Part shown: one piece after another, positions 36,401 through 51,004 of the stretch
Position numbering within the stretch: the stretch's first letter is position 1
Layout: every line of letters starts with the position of its first letter
DNA from: Chondrosia reniformis
Taxonomy: Eukaryota; Porifera; Demospongiae; Chondrillida; Chondrillidae
DNA length: 64,000 bases
NCBI GenBank assembly: GCA_947172415.1
Contig: OX359191.1
Span: 9,126,996-9,190,995 of the forward strand
Direction of reading: 5' to 3'
Translations under genes and position numbers: made by a program
The notes under the pieces: generated by a model
The model's input: only the letters and a program-made list of their open reading frames with translations
The model's database searches: none
What the model was told of the DNA's origin: nothing

Positions 36401-39133
36401 AACTCCTTATTCAACCCCTCCCCCACTCCTTATTCAACCCCTCCCCCCACTCCTCATTCAACCCCTCCCCAACTCCTTATTCAGCCCCTCCCCCCACTCC
36501 TTATTCAACCCCTCCCCCACTCCTTATTCAACCCCTCCCCCACTCCTTATTCAACCCCTCCCCCCACTCCTCATTCAGCCCCTCCCCCACTCCTTATTCA
36601 GCCCCTCCCCCACTCCTTATTCAACCCCTCCCCACTCCTTATTCAACCCCTCCCCCCACTCCTCATTCAACCCCTCCCCAACTCCTTATTCAGCCCCTCC
36701 CCACTCCTTATTCAGCCCCTCCCCAACTCCTTATTCAACCCCTCCCCCACTCCTTATTCAACCCCTCCCCCCACTCCTCATTCAACCCCTCCCCCCACTC
36801 CTTATTCAGCCCCTCCCCCACTCCTTATCCAACCCCTCCCCACTCCTTATTCAACCCCTCCCCACTCCTTATCCAACCTGTACCAATGTCTTTTCCAAAA
36901 AGGATTAAGCAACAAGCAGAAGAACAAGAAGAGTGGAAAGAGAGGTTCAAAAGGAGGCTCTTTGTCGAGGATATTTAGTAAACTAAATACAAAGACTCAC
37001 GACTCAGGTACAGTCTCATCTTCTGTTGTTGTATAGTCAACTGGTTGTCTCTCTGTATCAGTTGAAGTCCTCTTATCTTTATCCTCTTGTTGTCCCACCT
37101 CCTCAAAGTCTGTATGTCATCATCTGTTTAAAGGTATTGTCACTCACTCCACTCCCACCTCCTTCACTTGGAAGGTTATCAGCTCTGGTATTGCTGGTAT
37201 GTGAGAACTGGTACTACCTCTGCCTGCCAGCCCCACCCCTCCTTGCCAGCCCCACCCCTCCTTGCCAGCCACGCCCCCTCCTTGCCAGCCCCGCCCCTCC
37301 CTGGTTTACATTCACATAACAAGTCCTGCATACAATAGTTATCTTGGTCTCTCCTTTTGAAGACTTTGGACATGGTAGCTCTGAAGCCAGTTTGGACAAG
37401 ATTATTATACCGACTGCTCTAACTCCCGAACAGCAGGAGAACTGGAAGGCTTTCCAAGAGTCCAAGAAGCTGCCGTTGGTTCAGTGGAAAGGCCCAGCCA
37501 TTGCCGCCTGGCTGGAGCTCGCCATTGGTCAGTAGTTGTAGTGTGGAATGTACCAGTGTTGTCGTGTAGTGAAGTAGTGAGAACTTGAAAGGCCAGGTCA
37601 ATTGAACAGTGTATGGGTCAACAAGATGATCTACTCCTTTGATCAATGACATAATGCAGTTTGTATTAAAACTAAATGTTCCTCTTAATTATATTTTAAA
37701 ACTTTACAACACTACTACTTCGATTAATCACCTCTAACCTTTGACCCTTGACCCTCCAGGTATGGCGCCCTATGCACAAGCATGTCGCGAGAACATAAAG
37801 TCAGGAAGGATGCTAACAGACATGACAGCAGCTGAGCTGGAGAAGACTCTTGGGATATCCAATCACCTGCACAAGAGAAAGTTAAGACTAGCCCTGGAGG
37901 ACACACAGCACCCGGAATCTTGGTGAGGACAATCCTGTAATTAATTTGTTGTGAGGATAATCCTGTAATTATGCTTACTCTTTATTACTATTAAATTACT
38001 CCGCCCACTCATCCCATACCTATGTAGTAAATATCCTGCAGCTGGTGCTGTTGACCATATTTGGGTGGCCAAGGTGATGTGCAGTCAGTTGGGTCTCCCC
38101 AGTCTGTCCGATACCTTCCTGAGTAATCTGGTGGACGGGAGGGTGCTTCACTCTCTAACTAAAGAGGATTTGAAGAGACATCTCAAGATAACAAGAAAAC
38201 TAGAGCAAGTAAATCTGTTCCCTTGTGCTTTGGACCATGTCTTATCTCCTCCGAGTCATGTCTCATACGTATGGCTTCTTATTTCTGTATCTACGTAGTT
38301 GAGTATACTTTCAGGAATTGAACTCTTAAGGATGCATGAATTTCAGAAGGATGTCCTCACAGAAGAGCGGAAGGTATCTTCCAAACCGGTCTATTGGACC
38401 AACGAACAAGTTAGACAATGGTTGATTGACATTGACTTGAAAGTGAGTGTTCAGTCTCCAAGAATCAAGTATCTGGCCTTGATCTCACATCACCTCACCG
38501 CATCTCCTCTCCTCTCTCCCCTTCACTCTCCCCTCCCCTTCCCTCTCCTCTCTCCCCTCTCCTCTCTCCCCCTCTCCTCACCCTCTCCCCTCCCACCTCT
38601 CCTCACCCCTATCGTCTTCTCCCTCCAGGAATATGCTGATAATGTTACTGGCAGTGGGTTACACGGTGCCTTACTTGTCTTTGAGCAGAGTCTCTTCACT
38701 CCAGAGTACTTTTCCAGTATCATTGGAATCAAGGCCTCTCATCTCAGGAAACACCTCCACACAGAGTTAAACAGTCTCTTGGCAGCTGCAGATGAGGAGT
38801 CTAGAAAGTGAGTGGCAGGATTTTATATTGTTACAATGCCCTTATATTAAGTATAATACCATTATTTGATGTGCCATTGTGATCTTCCTTGTCAGGATCC
38901 AAAAGGAAAGGAAAACGGCCACTCTCTCTTCCGGAGGCCTCAACAGAACTTCATCAGACGCTACCATCGATAATGTGGACAGAGACTCAAAGATCAGATG
39001 GAGTTTAAGAGTGAGTACAGATCCTCTAAGGCTGTAGTGAGCCTGTTTGACCCTCTCTTCCCTGGTCTTACAGGAAACAGGTTACAAGCATTCTGGAGAT
39101 AGGGAGAAGCGAGGCAGTGGAACAGCCGTTTGA
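33497..39133 (+). CDS. KAZN: Kazrin (coiled coil plus three SAM domains)
   Basis: Exon 1 (33497-34084) encodes a long coiled coil with LVEQLKGLHATIGERDKEM and LEKERWELMKKAKK, which align with the kazrin N-terminal coiled coil (DLVSQMQQLYATLESREEQ, LEREKWELRRQAKE). Exon 2 is 35821-35949 and exon 3 36067-36184. Exon 4 (36903-37007) has a basic segment GGSLSRIFSK matching kazrin SISRVFARGK. Three SAM/liprin-type domains follow: WKGPAIAAWLELAIGMAPYA, then VDHIWVAKVMCSQLG with NLVDGRVLHSLTKEDLKRHL, then WTNEQVRQWLIDIDLKEYAD with GSGLHGALLVFE. The stop is at 39131-39133. These are diagnostic of kazrin rather than liprin. Vertebrate kazrin acts at cell junctions and in endosomal traffic with dynein/periplakin; the role here is unknown. 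Exon 2 has tandem donors 21 bp apart. Confidence 0.93.
34272..34746. repeat. 35-bp minisatellite in kazrin intron 1
   Basis: About 13 units, each containing ccctgcagccttaccctgtc and tgaagtaccttcag. Intronic between exon 1 (ends 34084) and exon 2 (starts 35821). Confidence 0.95.
34747..35535. other. Rest of kazrin intron 1
   Basis: About 790 bp of intron sequence without a recognisable exon. The open frame at 35065-35325 has no family resemblance. Confidence 0.5.
35541..35728. repeat. 34-bp minisatellite in kazrin intron 1
   Basis: About 5.5 units containing cagttgctccagtggtcctc and atcttgtcctctgt. Open in all forward frames but intronic. Confidence 0.93.
35941..35990. repeat. 21-bp tandem duplication spanning the kazrin exon 2 donor
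   Basis: Three copies of gacaaccaggttagtaaact (the last diverged) cover the exon 2 end. Two copies keep an intact CAG/gttagt donor, at 35949 and 35970; the third lost the GT. Confidence 0.9.
36203..36882. repeat. C/T-rich minisatellite filling kazrin intron 3
   Basis: About 27 units of cactccttattcaacccctc with c-run length variation (24-27 bp). The array starts about 18 bp after the donor at 36184 and ends about 20 bp before the acceptor at 36902. Long open frames in all three forward frames are spurious. Confidence 0.95.
37222..37305. repeat. Short C-rich tandem repeat in a kazrin intron
   Basis: Four units of ctccttgccagccccacccc between exon 4 and exon 5. Confidence 0.88.
38500..38628. 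repeat. Pyrimidine-rich (ctcctctcccc) tract in a kazrin intron
   Basis: Low-complexity C/T tract of about 120 bp leading directly into the acceptor of the exon that starts GAATATGCTGATAATG; it serves as an extended polypyrimidine tract. Confidence 0.85.
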
Positions 39134-39435
39134 CACAATATTGAGAGCAATTCTAACTCTTTTATTTTCATTCATTTTTGTACAAAAGTGGATTGTACGT
39201 TTGTATGTATAATTTACAGTCTTTGTAGATGCGTAGCTTGCAATTGGATAACATGTTATATCTTCTGCTTCTGACGTAATGTAGTTAGTGCTTTTTATAC
39301 ACTTCATGATTAAACGTTTCTTCCCCAAGAAGATTTATTAAATCTATTTGAAACTCTTGTACACAATCATTAGATGTCTGACGTGCGTGCATAAATTCGA
39401 CACATCTTGCACTACACTATACAGGTCCTTCCGAA

Positions 39436-41617
39436 ATGCGTCGCTTCAGCTCGTCCGTCTTAGCGCTCTTCCTCCTATCCTGTATACAAGAGAGCGTACG
39501 AGGTGAGTTTATCGATTCCTTTAACCAGATTCCCTCGCTGCGAAGCACCTCATATATCTAGACGTACTGCCAAGACTACGTAGTAGGTTGCATTCATAGC
39601 AGCTGCAGCTGTTCATTAACTAGAGTTTCTCTTCTTAATTTATATTTATTTCATAGGTGCTGCAGCCCACAGCCGCTCGTATCAAACGATCCGCCTCCCT
39701 GATGGATGCGAGGTAGCTGATGAGAGCAGGAAAAGGACAGTGACACAGGCGGTCTGCCAGCATCAAGGATGCGCTTGTCCCTCGAGGCACACTGCTGACT
39801 GTTGCGAGGTCCCCGGCGCCACCAAGCGAGTGACTATCCAGTGTAATTACACCACCTCCAATCTCACCCAGAACATCCTCGCGTCGTGCCTATGTGAGCC
39901 TTGCATCTCTCGAGTGGTAGCAGTTGAAGGAAGCGTCTACTCTTCCGCTTTAAAGTTGCCCATCTCACTAGCTGCTGTGATGGTAGACGACAAGATTGTA
40001 GCACTGTCAGACCCTGATGGTAAATTTGAATTTTCCATCAAGACTATAAAGCTCTCACTGAAGATGTACATTCTGGAGGCCAATCATCGAATGGGTGAGG
40101 TGGAAGTGCGGCCGGGGCACCAAGAGGTCCTCGTCATGCTGGAGAAGATTGGAAAAGGAGTTGCTATTAGACATATGGAGAAGAAGTTTTCCATAACAAT
40201 GATCTCGACAAATATCCTAAATGTCATCTTTTCAGTACCTGAGCATGCAATGATCCACTCAGATTCCTTGCATCTCTATAGAGGCAGTGGAATGCTGTTT
40301 TACAGTGTCTACACTGCAGACAGCTTCACATCCATTAGCACTAGAGCACTCAACAACATGGTCTATGTAGACAGTCGTGGTGTCTCATTCAATATCGAGG
40401 CCATCCTGTATGGATCCCTAACAGCGACAGCCTACCAGGGGTTTCCCCTCTCCATCAACTATGGGGCAGAGGTGATGCTAAAGGTCAACTTAACTTCTCG
40501 AGTTGAATTCTTCTCTGCCGATAATCTCCAAAAGCTTCATATCTTCATCTGTTCACCTGATGTCCGCAATAGCAGCTGTTGGAGGGACCTGGGTCAAATC
40601 AAGGTGCTGCAAGTGGAAGGGAAAAGGGCGACCATTTTAGCCATCTTGAGAATGTTTGTGGAATTCTGGGCTATAGGCTTGCCAACAAGATCAGAGTGCT
40701 TTGTCAAGGTGGCGGGTGTAGAGACAGGCACACAAATTCATCGAGCTGGAATGAGTGTAGTCCTAAGACAAAGCAGCTACTTTGAAGGCATGCGCACATT
40801 TACACAGAAAATTGATACCACTTCTGTTGATGGAACATGCTTGCAGACATCTTGTTCTGGAGGCGGAACCATCACAGTGCACTCGGCAGAGGCAACCAAC
40901 ATTAGCATAACTCATGGCCTGTCGTGGAACTCAGACATGACTCAAGTAAACTTTTACATCTCAACATTCTCAGATGCCAAAAAGAAGGTACTTTCCCCTT
41001 ACTACAGAGACAGGGATGCGTGTGAGAGAACTAAATTTACACACAAAACTGCTTTCCTGTTTGTCCTACAACCACCTCCTGAAGTGCCACCCGATTTTGC
41101 ATTCAGCACCCCCAATGTCCCTGTGACCCACTGCTTCATCAAGGTTGCCGTGGACGACTGTCTCCCCTCCACTGATGTCCAGACCATCAGCACAAACAGC
41201 AACAACTGGCAGACAATGTCCATCTTTACTGCTGTAGCCATAGACCCTGATAAAGTGGAGAGGAGTGATGGTTGCTATGGTGATGTAGTCACTAAGACAA
41301 GATCATCCTGCGTAGAGTACAGTTGCAAACATTTTGTGAGAATAACAGTCAGAAATAGGCCAAAATCAGACACTCCAAAGCTCTGCCAGTTTGTTGGATC
41401 TTCGTTGACATTTCCCTCCATGCCTCAGAAAAGTACAAAGGAGTATCTCTTTATGGATAGAGGACACTACTCCAGTCAAAGGACCTCAAATGGAATCTAT
41501 TCCTCAACCAGCAGGCACTTGGCACAAATGTCCTGCCTTGCTGGCGACACCTCCAAGCCCTCACTTAAGATGGACCACACCCATGGCTACGCACTTATGT
41601 TTACATGTCAATTCTGA
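39436..41617 (+). CDS. Secreted CILP-like extracellular matrix protein, about 675 aa
   Basis: Exon 1 (39436-39502) encodes a signal peptide (MRRFSSSVLALFLLSCIQES) and exon 2 (39657-41617) everything else. Order: a cysteine-rich segment (CQHQGCACPSRHTADCCEVP); a carboxypeptidase-regulatory-like beta domain (VEGSVYSSALKLPISLAAVM then SDPDGKFEFSI); and a long region with a C-terminal module closely resembling cartilage intermediate layer protein. In that module CFIKVAVDD, SSCVEYSCKHFVRITV, NGIYSSTSRHLAQMSCLAG and the terminal GYALMFTCQF align with CILP CYIKVKI, AACLEFKCSG, YGIYTVTDQDPRTAKEIALG and VGVALTFNC. It lacks the thrombospondin-1 and Ig domains of vertebrate CILP. A secreted matrix role is inferred. 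It is convergent with PDE6D (135 bp between stops). Confidence 0.82.
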
Positions 41618-41752
41618 ACTCATAATTATTTATTTATTGTTTGCCATACAAATGTACATATTACACTCTATAATAATACTATGGACAGCCAATGAAAATG
41701 CATGCAAATCAAAATGGTTATCCCTATGGAAAGAAGATGACGCTGTACATTG

Positions 41753-44259
<2,507 letters not shown>

Positions 44260-44276
44260 CTTACTGTATTAACAAA
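44260..44276. promoter_or_regulatory. 17-bp spacer between the PDE6D and PEX5 start codons
   Basis: The interval between two divergent, well-supported start codons is only 17 bp. Both N-termini align with their vertebrate orthologues, so the starts are secure. The promoters must lie inside the opposite gene's first exon or intron, or both messages have nearly no 5' UTR. Confidence 0.8.
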
Positions 44277-47200
44277 ATGGCTGCATTTAAAGAACTGCTT
44301 ACTCCAGAATGCGGTGGACAGAACGCTGTGATGCGATTTACCAGCGCTGTCACAACGGACGAGGGAATACAGGTATGAGATCGCCCGTAATGTTGGTAAA
44401 TCGGTCCGCGCGTACCTGAATGTCGAGAAAGGAGACTATTTTGAGATGTAAAGGTCACCATTTTCACCTTTCCCTTTAGGGCGACCTGCGACACCAGCAG
44501 CTGGCGGACATAGTCGTAAGTCTAACTACAGTAGTAAGATATATAGCTACCAGTATTGTATATGTGTGTATATAAGTGCTATAGCTACCAGTATTGTATA
44601 TGTGTGTATATAAGTGCTATAGGGACCAGTATTGTATATGTGTGTATATAAGTGCTATAGGGACCAGTATTGTATATGTGTGTATATAAGTGCTATAGGG
44701 ACCAGTATTGTATATGTGTGTATATAAGTGCTATAGGGACCAGTATTGTATATGTGTGTATATAAGTGCTATAGGGACCAGTATTGTATATGTGTATATA
44801 TAAGTGCTATAGGGACCAGTATTGTATATGTGTGTATATAAGTGCTGTAGGGACCAGTATTGTATATGTGTATATATAAGTGCTATAGGGACCAGTATTG
44901 TATATGTGTATATAAGTGCTATAGGGACCAGTATTGTATATGTGTGTATATAAGTGCTGTAGGGACCAGTTCCATAACTATGTACTATGTACTATGTACT
45001 ATGTACTATGTATAGTGGATGTAATAGCTTCACCCACTGACTGTACATTGCACAGAAGTGATGACTGTGTATTGATCATTCTCTTGTATGTTCTCTGCAG
45101 CTTCACAGCTCTGGTGTGTCCCAAGGCGATGAGGTGAGGTTGTAGTCACAGTCTAGCTGGAGCTCCAAGCTCATTCCTCCCTCGCCAACTGGAAGTATCT
45201 CTTCTTTTCCTGCAGCTAGCAAATGAGTTCTTGGGAGACAGAAAGAGCTACCAGACATTCAAAATGTCTTCACTTCTTAATGAAGTCCAAAGAGTACAGT
45301 TAGGTGGGTGTGGCATGTAAGCACGTACATTAGTGGGTGTGGCATGTAAGCACGTACATTAGTGGGTGTGGCATGTAAGCACGTGCATGAGTGGGTGTGG
45401 CATGTAAGCACGTGCATGAGTGGGTGTGGCATGTAAGCACGTACATGAGTGGGTGTGGCATGTAAGCACATACATGAGTGGGTGTGGCATGTAAGCACAT
45501 ACATGGGTGGGTGTGGCATGTAAGCACGTACATTAGTGGGTGTGGCATGTAAGCACATACATGGGTGGGTGTGGCATGTAAGCACGTACATGAGTGGACG
45601 TGTCTGATTAAATATTTATGCTTTACATTTGCAGATCAAAATTGGACTTCTGAATTTCTTCTAAAGCAAGCTAAAAGTAAGCAGCAAGTGAATCATATCA
45701 CATGACTATCACATGACCTGTGCATGCTACCAGGTGAGGAGTGGGAGACACATTTTGCTAAAGATCAACAGAATGGTAAATAGTGCTTCTATTATATATT
45801 TATACAGCTTCTATTGGGTACTTTTATATATTAAATTGCTGTAGAATTAGCCATTCAAACAGTACCTCAAGGCCTCACACGGTCATCCACTCAATGGTCA
45901 GTTAGAGGATGTCAATTCTCAAGGACTCAACTTGTGTGTGTGATTGAACTGTTCAACGTCTCTTTTATGGTAGGGCTGATGAGTTTGTGCAGGCGTCTCC
46001 TCAACCAGTGGAGGAGGTAGCAGTTGACTCACATCAATGGTACACGTATACTGGACTATATTTACTAGTCTGATACAGCTAGCCCTCTATAAAAATGGCT
46101 GACTGGTCTGATTTGTCCATCCACAGGGCAGACACGTTTGTAGATAGTCTTTCAAGACCAAAGGAAGTGTCAGAGGTTGCTAGGGAACTGCTGGATGAAG
46201 TGGAGGACACTGCTCAGCTGGGGACCGGGGTGAGAGGAATGAAAGTGCATTTGTAAATGGGTATCAGAAATTGTTTATCACTTTATGAATTGTTTACAGT
46301 TTAAGAACTTTGTTGAAAAGTTGAGCACTGAACAGATTTCCGTTCAGGATGGGGAGGTGGTGGAACAGAAACCAGAGGAGCTGGCCAGCAGCTGGGCAGA
46401 GGAGTTCCAGCACCAAAAGGTACATGACCTGAGGGAGGTCTTTTACTTGTGAATGACTAAAGCTTGATTCACTAGAACGTGGAAGAAAGACAAGTTTGGG
46501 ATCATCTCCAGAAGATCTGGGAAGAGCAGATGGGGTTTGTTAACACTTGCTAGAAGTTTGCAGTGTGTGTGTTATATGTTGTTTCTCTTGTGACATTCAC
46601 AGTGTTGGGATGGACCATCCGTGGATCACTGAATTTGCTCAAAGACAAGTATGTACAAAATGTTGTTGTTGGAGCTTTTTTAGATGAAAGTAGGCAGCTC
46701 CTTCAAGTTGTTACATCACTCGTTTACTGATTGTATAGAAGGAGTACCAGTTTACCGAGGACAATCACCTCAAGGACACAGAAAATGCTTATGAGGAAGG
46801 ATTAAAAAAGTTAGGAGAAGGGGATCTCCCTACTGCCATTCTTCTCTTTGAAGCTGCGGTAAGTATTTGTTTCATATATACCTCTACTGGCATTCAGTGG
46901 CCATACTCCCTGCCAATATTGGAGGGCCACTCCCCTCTGTCCACGCCCTCCAATGAGAGATACAATGTGTCCCTGTAGGTCCAAGCTGATCCTCAGCACT
47001 TGGAGGCGTGGCAGTATCTGGGGACATGTCAAGCAGACAATGAACAAGAATTGTTTGCCATTGCTGCACTACAAAAGTGGGTCCGGTCTAGAGCTACACT
47101 GTTGTCACTCTCTCACACTTGCTTACTGTGCTGTGCAGGTGTGTGGAGCTACAGCCGGACAACCTCACAGCCTTAATGTGCCTGGCCGTCAGTTTCACCA

Positions 47201-48218
47201 ATGAGGGGCGGAGTGGGGAAGCCTGTGAAATGCTCTCAAAATGGCTGAAATACAATGAAAAGTAGAATACTTATCTTCAAGCAAGTGAATGTGCTGTTCT
47301 ATCTTCTCCCACTCTCAGGTACTCCAGCCTGGCTCCTAATCTTCCAGCTACATTTAGTCCCTTCCTGGCAGACAGCAGTGTTTATGATCAACTGAGAGAA
47401 GCTTTCATTTTGGCAGCTCGAATGTCTCCAGAAGCACTGGACCATGAAGTGCAGGTTGGTCCTTCCATTGTTAACATTGGTCTTGTTTCCATTCTAAATT
47501 TATGTTTTCAGATTGGACTTGGGACCTTGTTTAATCTGACCAAAGAGTACGAAAAGGCTGTGGATTGCTTCTCTGCTGCACTGAGTAAGAACCCAAAGGA
47601 TCCAATGGTGTGGAACAAGCTTGGAGCAACACTTGCCAACAGTGGTAGATCAGAAGAGGTACTGCATGTGCACTATGCACCTTCACCAGGTGTTAGAACA
47701 AAGTTGTAATGAACTGTATTACTTTTTCCCTGTACAACTTCTTTATCATATTTCCTGTCCCTTTGATCGGTGTGGCAGGCTGTCCATGCATACGGAGAGG
47801 CCCTGACGCTGAGACCAGACTTCATTCGAGCAAGATACAACCTTGGGATTAGCTGTATGAATCTAAAGACTTACAAGTTGGTCAACACACTTATGTAACC
47901 AGTACTGGTTTGTTGTGTTGTAGTGTGACTGAGTGGTTTATATACAGTGTTAATATATTGTGATGTTGTTTGGCGATTTGGTGTGACTGTTGTCTCTTGA
48001 ATGTGTACAGAGATGCTGTAGAACACTTTTTGGTTGCTTTGGACTTTCAGAGGTCAGCCTCAGTGAGTGGGAGACAGGAAGGAGCCATGTCTGAGAGCAT
48101 CTGGTCCACCCTCAGAATGGCCCTGATTTACCTCAACGAGGGGACACTCATGGACCATGCCAGAGAAAAAGACCTCGACACACTACTGAGACATTTTAAC
48201 ATTAACAAAGTTCAGTAA
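44277..48218 (+). CDS. PEX5: PEX5, peroxisomal targeting signal 1 receptor
   Basis: The N-terminus [20 protein letters not shown] carries the conserved early cysteine used for ubiquitin-linked recycling. [20 protein letters not shown] follows, and then WxxxF/Y-type motifs for PEX14/PEX13 binding in separate small exons: NWTSEF, EWETHF and SWAEEF, plus [12 protein letters not shown] just before the TPR region. From about 46740 the TPR domain runs [73 protein letters not shown] and the C-terminal [20 protein letters not shown], stopping at 48216-48218. This is the cytosolic receptor that imports SKL-type matrix enzymes into peroxisomes. All regions of the family are present. Two introns are largely minisatellite. 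Confidence 0.97.
44547..44972. repeat. 38-bp minisatellite in a PEX5 intron
   Basis: About 11 units containing agggaccagtattgtatatg and tgtgtatataagtgctat. It begins about 35 bp after the donor at 44513 or so. A short tactatg repeat follows at 44983-45010. Confidence 0.95.
45304..45595. repeat. 29-bp minisatellite starting at a PEX5 donor site
   Basis: Ten 29-bp units beginning gtgggtgtggcatgtaagca. The first unit is the 5' splice site itself (exon ends CAGTTAG at 45303). Each unit also carries an internal gtaag. Confidence 0.95.
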
Positions 48219-49967
48219 TTTATTCTTTATTCTATAAACAATTTAATAATTTTATTTGACTTGATTGCACGAGGTTTGAGAACAAAAGGTGAAGATTAAC
48301 CATTATTACACATGAATAGTGTTTTACTAAGTTTACAAGAAGTATTTATTGCAGCAGCTTTGAGAATACTGTACACCCTATGTCACCCTTAATTAGATTT
48401 GTTGCCAGGGAACTGGTTGTTATGGAAACTCTTCATCACTGCCATCTCTTATATATATAGACATTGTTAACATCTCTTCACAAATGATAATTCCATTTTA
48501 GTGGAGACAGATTAGGAGACAATGTACTGCTACCAGATGCACATCTATTGATTGTCAGGATTGTATAGACTTCATTCACAGCCCAACTTTAGGTAACTCC
48601 TTCAACATTCTAAATGGTTATTGCTATATAGCTAAAATGATTTAGGTACTGTTCCTAATTTGATGACAACCATTGAGAAGAATTAGACAATAGGCTACAT
48701 GTAATACGAACAGCTCAGCATTAACAACAACATTCCACATACAAAAGAGGAATATCCTCCTAAATTCAGTTGCTATGGCATATTTCTAATTGCAGCTACA
48801 GAAAGCAAAGTTGGCATGCATGCTATAGCATCTACACAACTGCATATAAACTAAACTACTATTAGTGAAGTGATGAAGTTTATCATGTAAGCCACAAAGC
48901 AATACTCACTCAAAGCAGAGCTATATGTAACATATCACATACACCTTCTCAATTAAACAACATTGTCCATCCAACATGTCTACAGCTATAGGGCATTCTG
49001 AAAAGAATGTTATAAGTGCAAAAAGGAAACACTCTTAATATATTAAATGCTATCTACAACTGTTATCCTGAGCTGAAACTACTTAATTAGCAATTTTAAA
49101 TGTAAAACATTAAGCCATAGCTAATTCTATATAAACAAAAACTGAAACTTATAGTAGCATGAACCTGGAATAAACATGTACTTTTAATTGGCCTGGACTG
49201 ATATAGATAACTAGAAGTATGATTCATATGATTCTTTGGGAAATTGTCAGACCATTTAATATAACAAGAAGTTCACACTGCCTAACAAGTAGAAATTACC
49301 ATGGCAACACCTAATTAATAACATTTCCAATGCAACAACTGCAATCAATCCATATTATCAATTAAGGCTACAACAACAATTAGAACATTAACTTAACAAA
49401 ACATATCTGCATGTCAATTTCTTAGTCAAACTTGACATCCGAGGTAATGTCCAGTGCATTTTAGGTAGTCCAGCGCTGAGCAACCATGCATCATTTGGCA
49501 AAAGACAAACAAGCACATGTACAAAGCTCTGGTGAACAAGAAGAGAACCAAACAAGTTCATGCCATCTTAAAAGAAAACGTTATAACAAAGTTTCGTCTT
49601 CAATAGTAAATAGCGCTAGCTTCACTTGGTGGTTGCCATTTTAATTGTTTAACTCACAACCAGTCATGTATCATTGTTTCATAGCGCATTTCTCTTCATC
49701 ATGGATTGTAGCCAAGTGTCATTAACATTTACAATGCCCAATGAATAAACTCCGATTAAAATAATTGAACACCAGTTCCAGAGCTTAACCTCATATTGTG
49801 CAATTTAATAAACCAGGGAAATTTGTTGAATTCTAAATAAATCTTTTATATATTTTTGACCGTTTGCATTTTGACTATGCTTGAAATTAATTAGAAAAGA
49901 CAACGCTCAATGAATTATTGAGCAATTCTATTCATGGGGTCACTGGACATGTTATGATTTGCTTTGA

Positions 49968-50113
49968 GAGCTTGAATTCAATGACAAGAACAACTTGCTG
50001 AATAGGTCGGGTCTTGTACTACATATTGTCTATTATTCCCGAGCTTGAATTCAATGACAAGAACAACTTGCTGAATAGGTCGGGTCTTGTACTACATATT
50101 GTCTATTGTTCCC
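49968..50113. repeat. 73-bp tandem duplication
   Basis: Two copies starting gagcttgaattcaatgacaa, at 49968 and 50041, differing by about one base (tattattcccga against tattgttcccga), so the duplication is recent. Confidence 0.95.
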
Positions 50114-51004
50114 GAACATGACATCGAAAACAATAAACAAAATTTTGGTTCCACAATTCTAATAAATAGTCGAGAAAATTTTCAGTCTTTGGCCTTCGGG
50201 CTATCAACTCTGGAGGTCTACTTTGGTGTGGATCGATGCGCCAACCGTGGTAGGAGCACGACCATGGTACCATGCGACAAAGGGTCATCGGTGTTCGTAT
50301 AGTGGGGTGGTCTCTCTATCATGGGTTAGTGCCTGGAGATGTATCTCACTATTAATCCTGCTTGTGTGTTAAATTGGCACTTGCGGATTCTTGCTATACG
50401 ACCCGTACCTGGAGGAGCGTGGGTCCAGTGCCACTACGTAGTCGGTCAGGAACCCCTGTTGTAGGCTGCAGCTTCAGGTTGGTTTGGAATTTGCATTTGC
50501 ATTTGCATTTGTATTCATTTTTTTGGATCCATGCATCAATGTAGCATTTTTATTAATATTATGTATTTTCAATTCTTTTCTTGTAGTTCAGTGAACTGAT
50601 GGGTCCCTACTCTAAAGCGCCTGGCCGATCCCAATGAGCTAAAGTCTGTGTGCAGTGTTCCCAAGCTACGTTGTGTGCACATGATGATTCTCATTGGTGG
50701 GAGTTTGTGGTCCGCCAGGGTCGGGCTTGTTCTGCCCGTAGTGTAGCAGGGCAAGACTAGTAACTGGTCATAGGTCGGTCAGGTACGCCGGACCGTTCCC
50801 GTGCAACTTCTCTTACGACGCAAGTAGTGGAAGTGTCAAACAGAGTTGAGAAACCGAGGCCATTTGGGGCACGAAGTACTTCTACCTCCACGTGGTGTGC
50901 CCTGGGATCACCTGTAGAGTGATGCAAAGAGAAGTACATTTCTATTTCATCCTCAAGATTTCAAGTCAGAAAGAATCGCTAAAGAAATTGTCAAGAACAG
51001 AACT

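Noticed and set aside
36136-37036. Three overlapping Pro/Ser-rich frames of 239-284 codons
   Set aside because: They read through the kazrin intron 3 minisatellite. Splicing from 36184 to 36903 restores the kazrin frame and the conserved SLSRIF segment.
33497-39133. Liprin-alpha or liprin-beta identity
   Set aside because: The second and third SAM segments (DHIWVAK, NLVDGRVL, LKEYADN, GSGLHGA) follow kazrin rather than liprin, as do the coiled coil and SLSRIF segment.
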